Below are positions 30,449-39,028 of a DNA stretch of 64,000 nucleotides, piece by piece. Origin of the DNA: Rugamonas apoptosis (GTDB lineage Bacteria > Pseudomonadota > Gammaproteobacteria > Burkholderiales > Burkholderiaceae_D); the NCBI RefSeq assembly GCF_014042355.1, contig NZ_JACEZU010000005.1, positions 62,001-126,000 of the forward strand, given 5' to 3'. The translations under genes were made by a program, and so were the position numbers. Under the pieces are notes generated by a model. It was not told where the DNA came from, made no database searches, and was given only the letters and a program-made list of their open reading frames with translations. Within the stretch, counting starts at the first letter, position 1. Every line of letters starts with the position of its first letter.

Positions 30449-30679
30449 TTATTCCGTCCCAAACTCAGCAGCGGCTTTAGCAGAGCCGAGCGCTGCCTGA
30501 TAACTGGGATATGGGGTGCCATAACAATCAAGCTGACCACCTTCGCCAACAAACTTTATCCACCACCCCGCATCGTCGTTGACGATTGCAATATCGCCGT
30601 TACCGCATACCCGCGCTATTTCCTCGCCGCGCTCAAGCACGACAATGTTCACTCGATGATGTTTAATTATTGTAGTCAC
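30449..30679 (-). CDS. Hypothetical small protein
   Basis: This 76-residue soluble protein of unknown family contains DDAGWWIKFVGEGGQLDCYG and an Ala-rich C-terminal helix. GTG at 30679 is the chosen start because GGGAGG lies 5 bases upstream; a GTG two codons earlier is too close to that site. It lies in more AT-rich DNA than its neighbours. The good ribosome-binding site and compact globular composition support a real gene, but no function can be inferred. Confidence 0.6.
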   Translation of the reverse strand: MTTIIKHHRVNIVVLERGEEIARVCGNGDIAIVNDDAGWWIKFVGEGGQLDCYGTPYPSYQAALGSAKAAAEFGTE

Positions 30680-30736
30680 GGACACCTCCCTACACAGGAT
30701 TGATCAGAAGTGCCGGCTCTGCTGCATTGACCGACA

Positions 30737-31822
30737 TCACTTCCCTTGGTTCTCGCTACTATCGCGGCGTTCGACCTCAGTCCGCGTGATCTTGATGACA
30801 CCCCGGTCCAACACCAAGTGGACGGTCGCTTCATCGACGACGGCGAAATTGTGCAACACTGGACGCAGCGTCGTGGAGATATTCTTAATGGCGCCGACCT
30901 GCTTGCGATACCGTTCCGTCATCGTCACCTTGGCAACCGCGCTTTGCCCGTCGGCCGCCAACGCGACTGAATGCACGATGGTTTCCAGCAAATGGGGCAA
31001 TTCCGGCCACGTATTCCGCTGAACTTCCGACCAGCGCGTCTTCTTGCCATCGATCAATAGCCGCCCATTGATCTTGATGGTATAGCTGTCCGCGAACTGG
31101 GCCATGTAGGCATCGGCCGCTCCCGTGGTATAGGTTTGATCCGCCCGACGGAAAAAGTCGTTCACCGTCGCCTCAGTCAACGTGCTCACTGCCACCTCAT
31201 ACGATGGACGTGGCCCGGTTCCTTTTTCACTCAGGATTTCCTGAACCATCTCTTCAGTGGCACCGACGTCATAGCGAACCACAGCACCATCGGCGTTCTT
31301 GTACAGCCAGCCAGAGCTGAACAGCAACGGCTGGGAATTCACCTGTTCGACTGCGGCGAAGGCTTTCATTACCTGTTCCCTGGGCGCCGGATTCGGCAGT
31401 TGCTCAATGATTTCGCGCTTACGCTTGAACCACGCTTCACGCTGTTCCTGATCAAGCATCCCTTGCACTTTCTTGAAGGGCTGTCCCTTCATTTGAATCA
31501 GGCCCGGCGCAAAATCTCCGACCTTTATCCCCTCGATCTTACCCGCGAAAGGACGCTTAAAGGACAGATGCAGGACGCGCCAGTTCTCATTCAGGAAAAT
31601 GACCACCCCATACTCTTTGAACTCGTAGGCGTAGCTAGGCGTGCCTGCGGCCCCCTTATTGTTCAGCGCCTTGGGTTCTGCGCCAATCTGGTAGAACTCC
31701 TTGACCGTACTGATCGGGTCACCCTTCTTGAGCGGGCAATAATGCAGATAATCCTCAGCGGCAGAATCCGCGCCAACCAAAGCCAGGCCGGCCATGAAAG
31801 CAAAGATGCGTATCGTCTTCAT
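30737..31822 (-). CDS. Hypothetical exported protein
   Basis: This 361-residue protein begins with a signal peptide (MKTIRIFAFMAGLALVGADSAA). A Lys/Asp-rich N-terminal region contains YCPLKKGDPISTVKEFY, and the C-terminal half (about 225-350) looks like a SnoaL/NTF2-like fold (ATVNDFFRRADQTYTTGAADAYMAQFADSY). The latter is an impression, not a confirmed homology. An AT-rich promoter region lies upstream. It may share a transcript with the small gene that follows it 51 bases downstream. Function unknown. Confidence 0.7.
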   Translation of the reverse strand: MKTIRIFAFMAGLALVGADSAAEDYLHYCPLKKGDPISTVKEFYQIGAEPKALNNKGAAGTPSYAYEFKEYGVVIFLNENWRVLHLSFKRPFAGKIEGIKVGDFAPGLIQMKGQPFKKVQGMLDQEQREAWFKRKREIIEQLPNPAPREQVMKAFAAVEQVNSQPLLFSSGWLYKNADGAVVRYDVGATEEMVQEILSEKGTGPRPSYEVAVSTLTEATVNDFFRRADQTYTTGAADAYMAQFADSYTIKINGRLLIDGKKTRWSEVQRNTWPELPHLLETIVHSVALAADGQSAVAKVTMTERYRKQVGAIKNISTTLRPVLHNFAVVDEATVHLVLDRGVIKITRTEVERRDSSENQGK

Positions 31823-32087
31823 ATCGGTGTTTTTCTTAAATTATTTGCAAATAATAACAAATATTTAACCGATAGAAATGTTGTAAATTAGACTGAAATT
31901 TCCAACTTTGACTTCCTCGCCGCCGAACACGAAAAAACGAATGCCTGGTTATTTATTGCGTCTCGGTGGCGCGACTGGCCACGCAGTGGCCGTGACGAGC
32001 GTCCTGCACGCGTAGTTGGATGTCCCACCAGCTTCCCCTACTCCACGGGATAGCTAAATCAACGGATCGCTGCGGGTCGGCCTGATC

Positions 32088-33329
32088 TCATGTTTGATGG
32101 TTCAAGTGCCACGCCAGCGCCTCCCGGCCGGCCGCTAGTCCACCGGCCAGACACGCAGTCAATAGATAGCCGCCCGTCGGCGCTTCCCAGTCCACCATTT
32201 CGCCGGCCACGAACACGCCCGGCGCCGCCTTCAGCATGGTGCCGTCCAAGGCATCGAAACGCACCCCGCCGGCGCTGCTGATCGCCTCATCGATAGGACG
32301 CGGGCGCAGCAAACGCACCGGCAGTGCCTTGATGGCGTGCGCCAGCCGTTCGGGATCGGCATATTCCTCGGCGCTGATACACTCCCGCAGCAAGCCTGCC
32401 TTGATGCCCTTGATGCCAAGACGGCTTTGAAGGTGGCTGGACATGGATCGGGCGCCACGCGGCCTGCACACTTCGTCCAGCACCCGTTGCGGGGCCAGGT
32501 CCGGCAACAGGTCGAGATAGATGGTGGTGTTTCCCCCTGCCGCAATCTGGTCGCGCAGCGCGGCCGACAAGGCATAAATCAAACTGCCTTCGACACCGCC
32601 CGCAGTGACCACGAACTGCCCCTGCTTGCGCAGCGGCTGGCCGTGGGCGTCCATCGACAGGATGGCCACGGTGGTCAGTGGATGACCGGCATAGCGGCTG
32701 CTGAAATGTTCGCTCCATGCGACGTCGAAACCGCAGTTGGCCGGTACCAGTGGCGCCACGTCCACGCCCCGCTCCGCCAGCACCGGCAGCCAGGCCCCGT
32801 CCGATCCCAGCCTGGCCCAACTGCCGCCGCCCAGCGCCAGGACGGTGGCATCGGCCTGTATGGTCAGTTCTCCATCGGGGCTATCCAGCCGCAGTGTGCC
32901 ATCGCGCCAGCCCAGCCAGCGATGGCGCATGTGGAAGCGCACGCCCTGCTCGCGCAGGCGGTGCAGCCAGGCCCGCAGCAGCGGCGCCGCTTTCATATCG
33001 GTCGGGAACACGCGGCCGGAAGTGCCGACGAAGGTGTCCACACCCAGTCCATGGACCCAGTCGCGCACGTCCTGCGGGCCGAAGGCGTCCAGCATCGGGC
33101 GCAGCGCCGCTTCGGCCTTGCCATAGCGGGTGACGAAATCGGAATACGGTTCAGCGTGGGTGATGTTCATGCCGCCGCGCCCGGCCAGCAGGAACTTGCG
33201 GCCGACGGATGGCATGGCGTCGTACAGGTCGACCAGCGCCCCGCCCTGCGCCAGGGTCTGGGCCGCCATCAGGCCGGCGGGGCCGCCGCCGATCACGGCA
33301 ACGCGAAATTGTGGGGTGCTGGACTGCAT
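32088..33329 (-). CDS. BaiN/HI0933-like NAD(P)/FAD-dependent oxidoreductase (TIGR03862-type)
   Basis: This 413-residue flavoprotein has an N-terminal dinucleotide fold VAVIGGGPAGLMAAQTLAQ, the family motif GRKFLLAGRGGMNITHAEP, and a C-terminal FAD-closing block VFVAGEMVDWEAPTGGYLL. These are typical of the HI0933/BaiN/RdsA family, in particular the TIGR03862 branch. The substrate is unknown; RdsA in this superfamily dehydrates or reduces modified rRNA bases, but this branch is uncharacterised. It lies downstream of moaD on the same strand with a gap of about 120 bases, so co-transcription is possible but not compelling. Confidence 0.9.
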   Translation of the reverse strand: MQSSTPQFRVAVIGGGPAGLMAAQTLAQGGALVDLYDAMPSVGRKFLLAGRGGMNITHAEPYSDFVTRYGKAEAALRPMLDAFGPQDVRDWVHGLGVDTFVGTSGRVFPTDMKAAPLLRAWLHRLREQGVRFHMRHRWLGWRDGTLRLDSPDGELTIQADATVLALGGGSWARLGSDGAWLPVLAERGVDVAPLVPANCGFDVAWSEHFSSRYAGHPLTTVAILSMDAHGQPLRKQGQFVVTAGGVEGSLIYALSAALRDQIAAGGNTTIYLDLLPDLAPQRVLDEVCRPRGARSMSSHLQSRLGIKGIKAGLLRECISAEEYADPERLAHAIKALPVRLLRPRPIDEAISSAGGVRFDALDGTMLKAAPGVFVAGEMVDWEAPTGGYLLTACLAGGLAAGREALAWHLNHQT

Positions 33330-33450
33330 GGCGCCGATCCGAAAACTGTCATTGAAAGCCGGTCCCGAAGCTGGTGTGGTGGCTGTCAGTCCGGGGAAGA
33401 TGAGGAAGGCGGCAGATCCAGGGCGGGCGGCGGTAAGCTGTGCGGTACGT

Positions 33451-33714
33451 TCAGCCGCCGGTGACCGGCGGGAAGAAGGCCACTTCGCAGCCTTCGGTCA
33501 AGGCCGTGTCGGCCGCGCACATCACCTGGTTGCAGGCCATGCGCAGCGCGCGGTCTTCACCCAGCGCGGCGGCCCACTTGCCGCCACGCGCCACCAAGTG
33601 CGCGCGCACATCGCCCACGGTGGAGGTGCTATCGGGTAGCGCCAGCGTTTCGGTGGAGGTGCCGAGTGTCTCGCGCACGCTGGCAAAGAATCGCAGCGTA
33701 ATATTCATCGTCAT
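33451..33714 (-). CDS. moaD: Molybdopterin synthase small subunit MoaD
   Basis: This 87-residue ubiquitin-like sulfur carrier starts with ITLRFFASVRETLG and ends in the essential diglycine VTGG, which is thiocarboxylated and donates sulfur to precursor Z. It lies 29 bases after moeA in the operon thrC-moeA-moaD. The large subunit gene moaE, usually next, is not adjacent. Confidence 0.95.
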   Translation of the reverse strand: MTMNITLRFFASVRETLGTSTETLALPDSTSTVGDVRAHLVARGGKWAAALGEDRALRMACNQVMCAADTALTEGCEVAFFPPVTGG

Positions 33715-33743
33715 TTCTATCTTTAAAATGGTTCAGTTTTGAA

Positions 33744-34970
33744 CTAATTCAACAATTCGCTAAACGGTATAAACCGTACCGTGTCGCCGGCCATGATGCT
33801 GCGGCCGGGCGGATTGTCGATCACGCCGTCGCCCCAGACCGTCGAAGTGAGCACGCCGGAACTCTGGTTGGTGAACAGATCGAGCCCGCCCTTGTCGTTG
33901 AAGCGGGCGCGCAGGAATTCATTGCGGCGGTCCGGCTTGGCCCAGTCGAAATCGGCCCGCAGCGGATAGGCGCGCGGCGTAAGCGCGCGGCTGCCTTCTA
34001 CCCCTTGCATACGCAGGATGAAGGGCCGCACGAACATCAGGAAGGTGATGTAGCTCGACACGGGATTGCCCGGCAGGCCGACGAAGAACGCGTCCCTCAC
34101 TTCGCCAAAGGCCAGCGGTTTGCCCGGCTTGACGGCGATCTGCCACATATTGAGCTTGCCCTCCGCTTCCACGGCCGGCTTGATATGGTCTTCCTCGCCG
34201 ACGGATACGCCGCCGGAGGTGATGATCAGGTCATTCTGCTGGGCGCAGTCGCGCAGCACGGCGCGGGTGGCGTCCAGCGAATCGGGCACGATGCCGTAAT
34301 CGCTGATCTCGCAGCCCAGGTTTTCCAGCAGCGCGCGCAGCGTGAAGCGGTTGGAGTTATAAATCGCGCCCGGCGCCAGCGGTTCGCCCGGCATGGTCAG
34401 CTCGTCGCCGGTGAAGAACACGGCCACCTTCAGCTTGCGCCGCACCGGCAGTTTCGCCAGCCCGACGGATGCGGCCAGTCCCAGTTCCTGGCTGCGCAAG
34501 CGGGTCCCGGCCGGCAGGATGACGCTGCCGTTGGTGATGTCCTCGCCGGCGCGGCGTATCCATTCGCCCGGCTTGGGCGCATGGCGCACCGTGACCAGGT
34601 TGCCGGTGGCTTCACATTGCTCCTGCATGACGACGGCGTCCGCCCCTTCCGGGATCAGCGCCCCGGTGAAGATGCGGGCCGCGGTGCCGGGCAGCAGCGG
34701 CTGGCCCACATGACCGGCCGGAATGCGCTGCGACACCGTCAGCGTGGCCGCGCCGCCGGCGCAATCGGCCGAGCGCACGGCGTAACCGTCCATTTGCGTG
34801 TTGTCCTGGCCCGGCACGTTCATCTCCGACACCTGGGCCTTGGCCAGTACCCGGCCGTTGGCTTCCAGCGTGGGGATGGTTTCGACGTCGGCCACGGGGC
34901 GCGCGGCCGACAGCATGAAGGCCAGTGCTTCGCTGACCGCCAGCATCGGTTTGGGCTTGTATTCGCTCAT
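33744..34970 (-). CDS. moeA: Molybdopterin molybdenumtransferase MoeA
   Basis: This 408-residue enzyme inserts molybdate into adenylylated molybdopterin. The N-terminal region carries NTQMDGYAVRSAD and GTAARIFTGALIPEGADAVV. The central MoCF domain carries ITSGGVSVGEEDHIK and GLPGNPVSSYITF. It lies 27 bases downstream of thrC and 29 bases upstream of moaD. The length is typical. Confidence 0.96.
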   Translation of the reverse strand: MSEYKPKPMLAVSEALAFMLSAARPVADVETIPTLEANGRVLAKAQVSEMNVPGQDNTQMDGYAVRSADCAGGAATLTVSQRIPAGHVGQPLLPGTAARIFTGALIPEGADAVVMQEQCEATGNLVTVRHAPKPGEWIRRAGEDITNGSVILPAGTRLRSQELGLAASVGLAKLPVRRKLKVAVFFTGDELTMPGEPLAPGAIYNSNRFTLRALLENLGCEISDYGIVPDSLDATRAVLRDCAQQNDLIITSGGVSVGEEDHIKPAVEAEGKLNMWQIAVKPGKPLAFGEVRDAFFVGLPGNPVSSYITFLMFVRPFILRMQGVEGSRALTPRAYPLRADFDWAKPDRRNEFLRARFNDKGGLDLFTNQSSGVLTSTVWGDGVIDNPPGRSIMAGDTVRFIPFSELLN

Positions 34971-34997
34971 GGTTGGCGTGCTCCTTCGCGCAGGCGC

Positions 34998-36476
34998 TTA
35001 CAGGCCGGTGTTGGCGGCGATGTAGGCCTTCATCTTTTCCACGTCGGCCGGCATGACGACGAACTTCTGCGGCAGCGCTTCGATGTTCTCGAAGCCGGCC
35101 GGACGTTCGGCATCCACGCCCAGCGCGTCGAGGATGGTTTCGTTGAACTTGGCGGCCAGCGCCGTTTCCAGCACGATCATCGTCACACCCGGTTCCAGGT
35201 GCTCGCGCGCGACCTTGATGCCGTCGGCCGTGTGGGTGTCGATGGTGATGCCGTAGTCGTCGGACACGTCGCGGATCGTGTTCAGGCGGTCCTGGTGGGT
35301 CGACTTGCCGGACTTGAAGCCGTACTTGGCCACCAGTTTGAATTCGTCGCCGTCGCTGCCTGGCTTGCCCGACAGGTCGAAGCCGCCGTGGGTTTCCACT
35401 TTCTGGAACAGGGCGCGGGTCCGCTCGCTGTCGCGGCCCACCAGGTCGTACACGAAGCGTTCGAAATTGGACGCTTTCGAGATGTCCATCGACGGGCTGC
35501 TGGTGTGGTAGGTTTCGGCCGATTTGCGCACGCGGTACACGCCGGTGCGGAAGAATTCGTCCAGCACATCGTTCTCGTTGGTGGCGGCCACCAGCTTGTC
35601 GATCGGCAGGCCCATCATGCGGGCGATGTGGCCGGCGCAGATATTGCCGAAGTTACCCGATGGGACGGTGAACGACACTTTCTGGTCGTTGCTGGTGGTG
35701 GCCGACAGGTAGCCACGGAAGTAGTACACCACCTGCGCCACCACGCGGGCCCAGTTGATGGAATTGACGGTGCCGATCTTCTGTTTGGCCTTGAACGGCA
35801 GGTCGTTCGATACGGCCTTGACCATGTCCTGGCAGTCGTCGAACACGCCTTCGACGGCGATGTTGAAGATGTTGGGGTCCTGCAGGCTGAACATCTGCGC
35901 CGTCTGGAACGCGCTCATCTTCTTGTGCGGCGACAGCATGAAGACACGGATGCCCTTCTTGCCGCGCATGGCGTATTCGGCCGCGCTGCCCGTGTCGCCC
36001 GAGGTGGCGCCGAAGATATTAAGCTGGGCGTCATGCTTGGCCAGCGTGTATTCGAACAGGTTGCCCAGCAATTGCATGGCCATGTCCTTGAACGCCAGCG
36101 TGGGGCCGTTCGACAGCGCCTGCAGCACCAGACGCGTGCCATCCTCGCGCTCTTCCAGCACGCGCAGTGGCGTGATCTGGGTCGCCTTCTCGCCTTTGCG
36201 GGCGTTGCAATAGACTTCCTTGGTGTAGGTCTTGGCCGTCAGCGCGCGCAGGTCCGCCTCCGGAATGTCGGTCGCGAACTTGCGCAGGATTTCGAAGGCC
36301 AGGTCGGCGTACGACAATTGACGCCATTGATCCAGCTCGGCGCCCGTCACTTGCGGATAGGCGGCCGGCAGATACAGGCCGCCGTCAGGCGCGAGGCCAC
36401 CCAGCAGGATGTCGGAAAATTGTTGGGAAGACGAGGTGGCGGCCGATGCGGCGGCGCGGGTAGACACGTATTGCAT
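34998..36476 (-). CDS. thrC: Threonine synthase
   Basis: This 492-residue PLP enzyme converts O-phosphohomoserine to threonine. The PLP Lys lies in LAFKDMAMQLLG, and the phosphate-binding glycine loop and Asn in VPSGNFGNICAGH. The long form (over 460 residues) is the common proteobacterial class. It heads the thrC-moeA-moaD unit. The homoserine dehydrogenase gene, often upstream in Betaproteobacteria, is missing here; sdaA lies upstream after about 120 bases. Confidence 0.96.
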   Translation of the reverse strand: MQYVSTRAAASAATSSSQQFSDILLGGLAPDGGLYLPAAYPQVTGAELDQWRQLSYADLAFEILRKFATDIPEADLRALTAKTYTKEVYCNARKGEKATQITPLRVLEEREDGTRLVLQALSNGPTLAFKDMAMQLLGNLFEYTLAKHDAQLNIFGATSGDTGSAAEYAMRGKKGIRVFMLSPHKKMSAFQTAQMFSLQDPNIFNIAVEGVFDDCQDMVKAVSNDLPFKAKQKIGTVNSINWARVVAQVVYYFRGYLSATTSNDQKVSFTVPSGNFGNICAGHIARMMGLPIDKLVAATNENDVLDEFFRTGVYRVRKSAETYHTSSPSMDISKASNFERFVYDLVGRDSERTRALFQKVETHGGFDLSGKPGSDGDEFKLVAKYGFKSGKSTHQDRLNTIRDVSDDYGITIDTHTADGIKVAREHLEPGVTMIVLETALAAKFNETILDALGVDAERPAGFENIEALPQKFVVMPADVEKMKAYIAANTGL

Positions 36477-36596
36477 AGATTTGAAAGGTCCAGTTGAGCG
36501 AACAGCGTGTGGCGAAACGATGCGATGGGCACATATTATAGTGCGGCTGGACCTTTACCGTGAAATTCGCGTTGTTTTAGGGGTATTAAAATTCCA

Positions 36597-37991
36597 TCAA
36601 CATGCGGCGTGATTGACCGTGATGACGTGGATCGCCAGCCCGCCCAGCGAGGTTTCCTTGTACTTGGCCTGCATGTCGGCGCCCGTCTGGCGCATGGTTT
36701 CGATCACTTCGTCCAGGCTGACGAAGTGGGTGCCGTCGCCCTTCAACGCCAGCGAGGCGGCCGTGATGGCCTTGACGGCGCCCATGCCGTTACGCTCGAT
36801 GCAAGGAATTTGTACCAGGCCGCCGATCGGGTCGCAGGTCATGCCCAGGTGGTGTTCGATGCCGATTTCCGCCGCGTTTTCGATCTGCTGGTTACTGCCG
36901 CCCAGCGCCGCCACCAGCCCCGCCGCCGCCATGGCGCAGGCCACGCCCACTTCGCCCTGGCAGCCGATTTCGGCGCCGGAAATGGAGGCGTTGCGCTTAC
37001 ATAGCATGCCGATGGCCGCCGCCGTGAGCAGGAAATTGCGCACGCCCGTCACCGGATCGGTGGGTTTGCAGTCTTCCGCGTAGTAGCGCAGCACGGCCGG
37101 GATGATACCGGCGGCGCCGTTGGTGGGCGCCGTCACCACCCGTCCGCCGGCCGCGTTTTCCTCGTTGACGGCCATGGCGTACAGCGATACCTGGTGCAGC
37201 GCATCGTGCGGCAGGTCGTTGGCGTGGTTATTCAGCGCCTTGGGATCGTTCGCCTGGTGCCACAGGTTGGCGGCGCGGCGTTTCACGTGCAGGCCACCCG
37301 GCAGTTGGCCCGGCGTGTCCAGGCCACGGGCGATACAGTCTCGCATCACCTGCCAGATGCGGTCAACGCCGGCATCCAGTTCCTCACTGCTGATCTTGAC
37401 GCACTCGTTGGCACGCAGCATCTGCGGGATGGTCAGGCCGCTGGCCTGGCCGTGCGCCAGCAACTGGGCCATGGTGTCGAAACGATAAGGAATGGCGCTG
37501 GCCGGACGCGCCGCGTCGGCCTCCTGCCCTTCGCCCTGCTCGCGGATAAAACCGCCGCCGACCGAGTAGTACACCTTGCTGACGGTGCTGCCATTGGCCC
37601 GCTTGACGGTGAAGCGCATGCCGTTCGGGTGCTCGGGCAGCGATTCGCTTTTGTGGAACAGCAGGCCGGTGGCCATCTTGAACGGCACCTTGTGCTGGCC
37701 CAGCAGGGCCAATTCGCCCGCCTCCTCGGCGGCGGCCAGCATGGCGTCCACCCGGCTCGGGTCCACGCCCTGCGGCGTTTCGCCCATCAGGCCCAGGATG
37801 ACCGCCTTGTCGGTGGCGTGGCCCACGCCGGTCAAGGCCAGCGAACCATACAACGATGCTTCAACGGACACCACATCATCCAGCGACCCGCATTCGACCA
37901 GGAAGCGGCGCGCGGCCACCATCGGACCCACGGTGTGGGAACTGGATGGCCCGATACCGATCTTAAACAGGTCAAATACGCTCATGTCCAT
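36597..37991 (-). CDS. sdaA: L-serine ammonia-lyase, iron-sulfur type
   Basis: This 464-residue single-chain serine dehydratase deaminates L-serine to pyruvate and ammonia using a [4Fe-4S] cluster. It starts SVFDLFKIGIGPSSSHTVGP (beta domain). The alpha domain has the Cys-rich cluster region AAIGMLCKRNASISGAE, GCQGEVGVACAMAAAG and LGMTCDPIGGLVQIPC. The start is ATG 37991 or 37985. It lies downstream of tdh on the same strand with 54 bases between, and a 9-bp triple repeat sits in its leader. With kbl-tdh it forms an amino-acid catabolic cluster. Confidence 0.95.
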   Translation of the reverse strand: MDMSVFDLFKIGIGPSSSHTVGPMVAARRFLVECGSLDDVVSVEASLYGSLALTGVGHATDKAVILGLMGETPQGVDPSRVDAMLAAAEEAGELALLGQHKVPFKMATGLLFHKSESLPEHPNGMRFTVKRANGSTVSKVYYSVGGGFIREQGEGQEADAARPASAIPYRFDTMAQLLAHGQASGLTIPQMLRANECVKISSEELDAGVDRIWQVMRDCIARGLDTPGQLPGGLHVKRRAANLWHQANDPKALNNHANDLPHDALHQVSLYAMAVNEENAAGGRVVTAPTNGAAGIIPAVLRYYAEDCKPTDPVTGVRNFLLTAAAIGMLCKRNASISGAEIGCQGEVGVACAMAAAGLVAALGGSNQQIENAAEIGIEHHLGMTCDPIGGLVQIPCIERNGMGAVKAITAASLALKGDGTHFVSLDEVIETMRQTGADMQAKYKETSLGGLAIHVITVNHAAC

Positions 37992-38011
37992 CGTTTGTCT
38001 CGCATTGTTTA

Positions 38012-38038
38012 TATGGTTTTTATGGTTTTTATGGTTTT
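38012..38038. repeat. 9-bp x 3 tandem repeat in the sdaA leader
   Basis: TATGGTTTT is repeated three times without mismatch between the tdh stop and the sdaA start, 20 bases or more upstream of the sdaA ATG. A copy-number change would alter leader spacing without touching coding sequence. Confidence 0.9.
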
Positions 38039-38045
38039 TCGCCGC

Positions 38046-39008
38046 TCAGGCGGCCTTGCCCAGGTTGACGTCCACATTGGCCAGCATGTCGTCCACCATC
38101 TGTTCGACGCCGATGCGCGCGCTCCAGCCCCAATCGGCCGTGGCGGCGCTGTCGTCCAGGCTCTTGGGCCAGGTGTCGGCGATGGCCTGGCGGCTGTCCG
38201 GCTTGTAGGCGATACGGAAGTTCGGCATCTTGCGCGCGATGGCGGCGGCCAGCTGTTCCGGATTGAACGAGACGCCGGCCACGTTGTAGGCCGAGCGCAC
38301 CTTGATCTGTTCAACCGGAGCATCCATCAGTTCGATGGTGGCGCGGATGGCATCGGGCATGTAGATCATCGGCAGCGTCGATTGCGGGCCGAGGAAGCAT
38401 TCATAGCATTCGCCACGCAGGGCCGAGTGGAAGATCGAAATCGCATAATCGGTGGTGCCGCCGCCCGGAGGCGACTTGTAGCTGATGATGCCCGGATAGC
38501 GGATGCTGCGCACGTCCACGCCATACTTGAGGAAGTAGTATTCGCACAGGCGCTCGCCGGCCAGCTTGCTGATGCCGTAGATCGTAGTCGGGTCCATCAC
38601 CGTCAGTTGCGGGGTCTGGTCGGCTGGCGTGTTCGGGCCGAAGGCGGCGATCGACGAAGGCCAGAAGATACGCAGCGGCTTACCGACGGTGTTGCGTTCG
38701 CGCGCCACTTCCAGGATGTTGAGCAGGCCATCCATGTTCAGCGTCCACGCCTTCAACGGCGCCGCCTCACCGGTGGCCGACAGCATGGCGGCCAGTTGAT
38801 AGACCTGGGTGATGCCATGTTCCGCGACCAGGCCGGCCAGCGCGTCCTTATCGAGCACGTTGAGCTGGATGTAGCGTTCCGCCTTGTGCACATTGGTGGG
38901 GCTGACATCGCTGGCGATGACGTTGTTGGCGCCGTGCTGGGCGGCCAGCGCTTCCACCAGTTCGCTGCCGATCTGGCCGTTGGCGCCGATGACGAGTATG
39001 CGTTCCAT
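38046..39008 (-). CDS. tdh: NAD-dependent L-threonine 3-dehydrogenase, SDR (epimerase-like) type
   Basis: This 320-residue extended short-chain dehydrogenase oxidises L-threonine to 2-amino-3-oxobutyrate. The NAD motif is VIGANGQIGSEL and the catalytic Tyr-Lys pair lies in YGISKLAGE (residues about 139-143). Similarity to UDP-glucose 4-epimerases is expected: this is the short-chain Tdh class of Cupriavidus and Flavobacterium, not the zinc class of E. coli. The ATG at 39008 has AGGAAT upstream. kbl ends 20 bases upstream, so kbl-tdh is an operon and the unstable product passes directly to Kbl. Confidence 0.93.
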   Translation of the reverse strand: MERILVIGANGQIGSELVEALAAQHGANNVIASDVSPTNVHKAERYIQLNVLDKDALAGLVAEHGITQVYQLAAMLSATGEAAPLKAWTLNMDGLLNILEVARERNTVGKPLRIFWPSSIAAFGPNTPADQTPQLTVMDPTTIYGISKLAGERLCEYYFLKYGVDVRSIRYPGIISYKSPPGGGTTDYAISIFHSALRGECYECFLGPQSTLPMIYMPDAIRATIELMDAPVEQIKVRSAYNVAGVSFNPEQLAAAIARKMPNFRIAYKPDSRQAIADTWPKSLDDSAATADWGWSARIGVEQMVDDMLANVDVNLGKAA

Positions 39009-39028
39009 ATTGTTATTCCTGACTATTT

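Noticed and set aside
31970..32010. GGCCAC-GCA-GTGGCC hairpin in the gap before the BaiN/HI0933-type flavoprotein gene
   Set aside because: The stem is only 6 bp, has no U-tract and does not match a known element; too weak to annotate.
37944..38040. MVFMVFMVF peptide in a plus-strand frame
   Set aside because: It is the translation of the 9-bp TATGGTTTT repeat in a non-coding gap.
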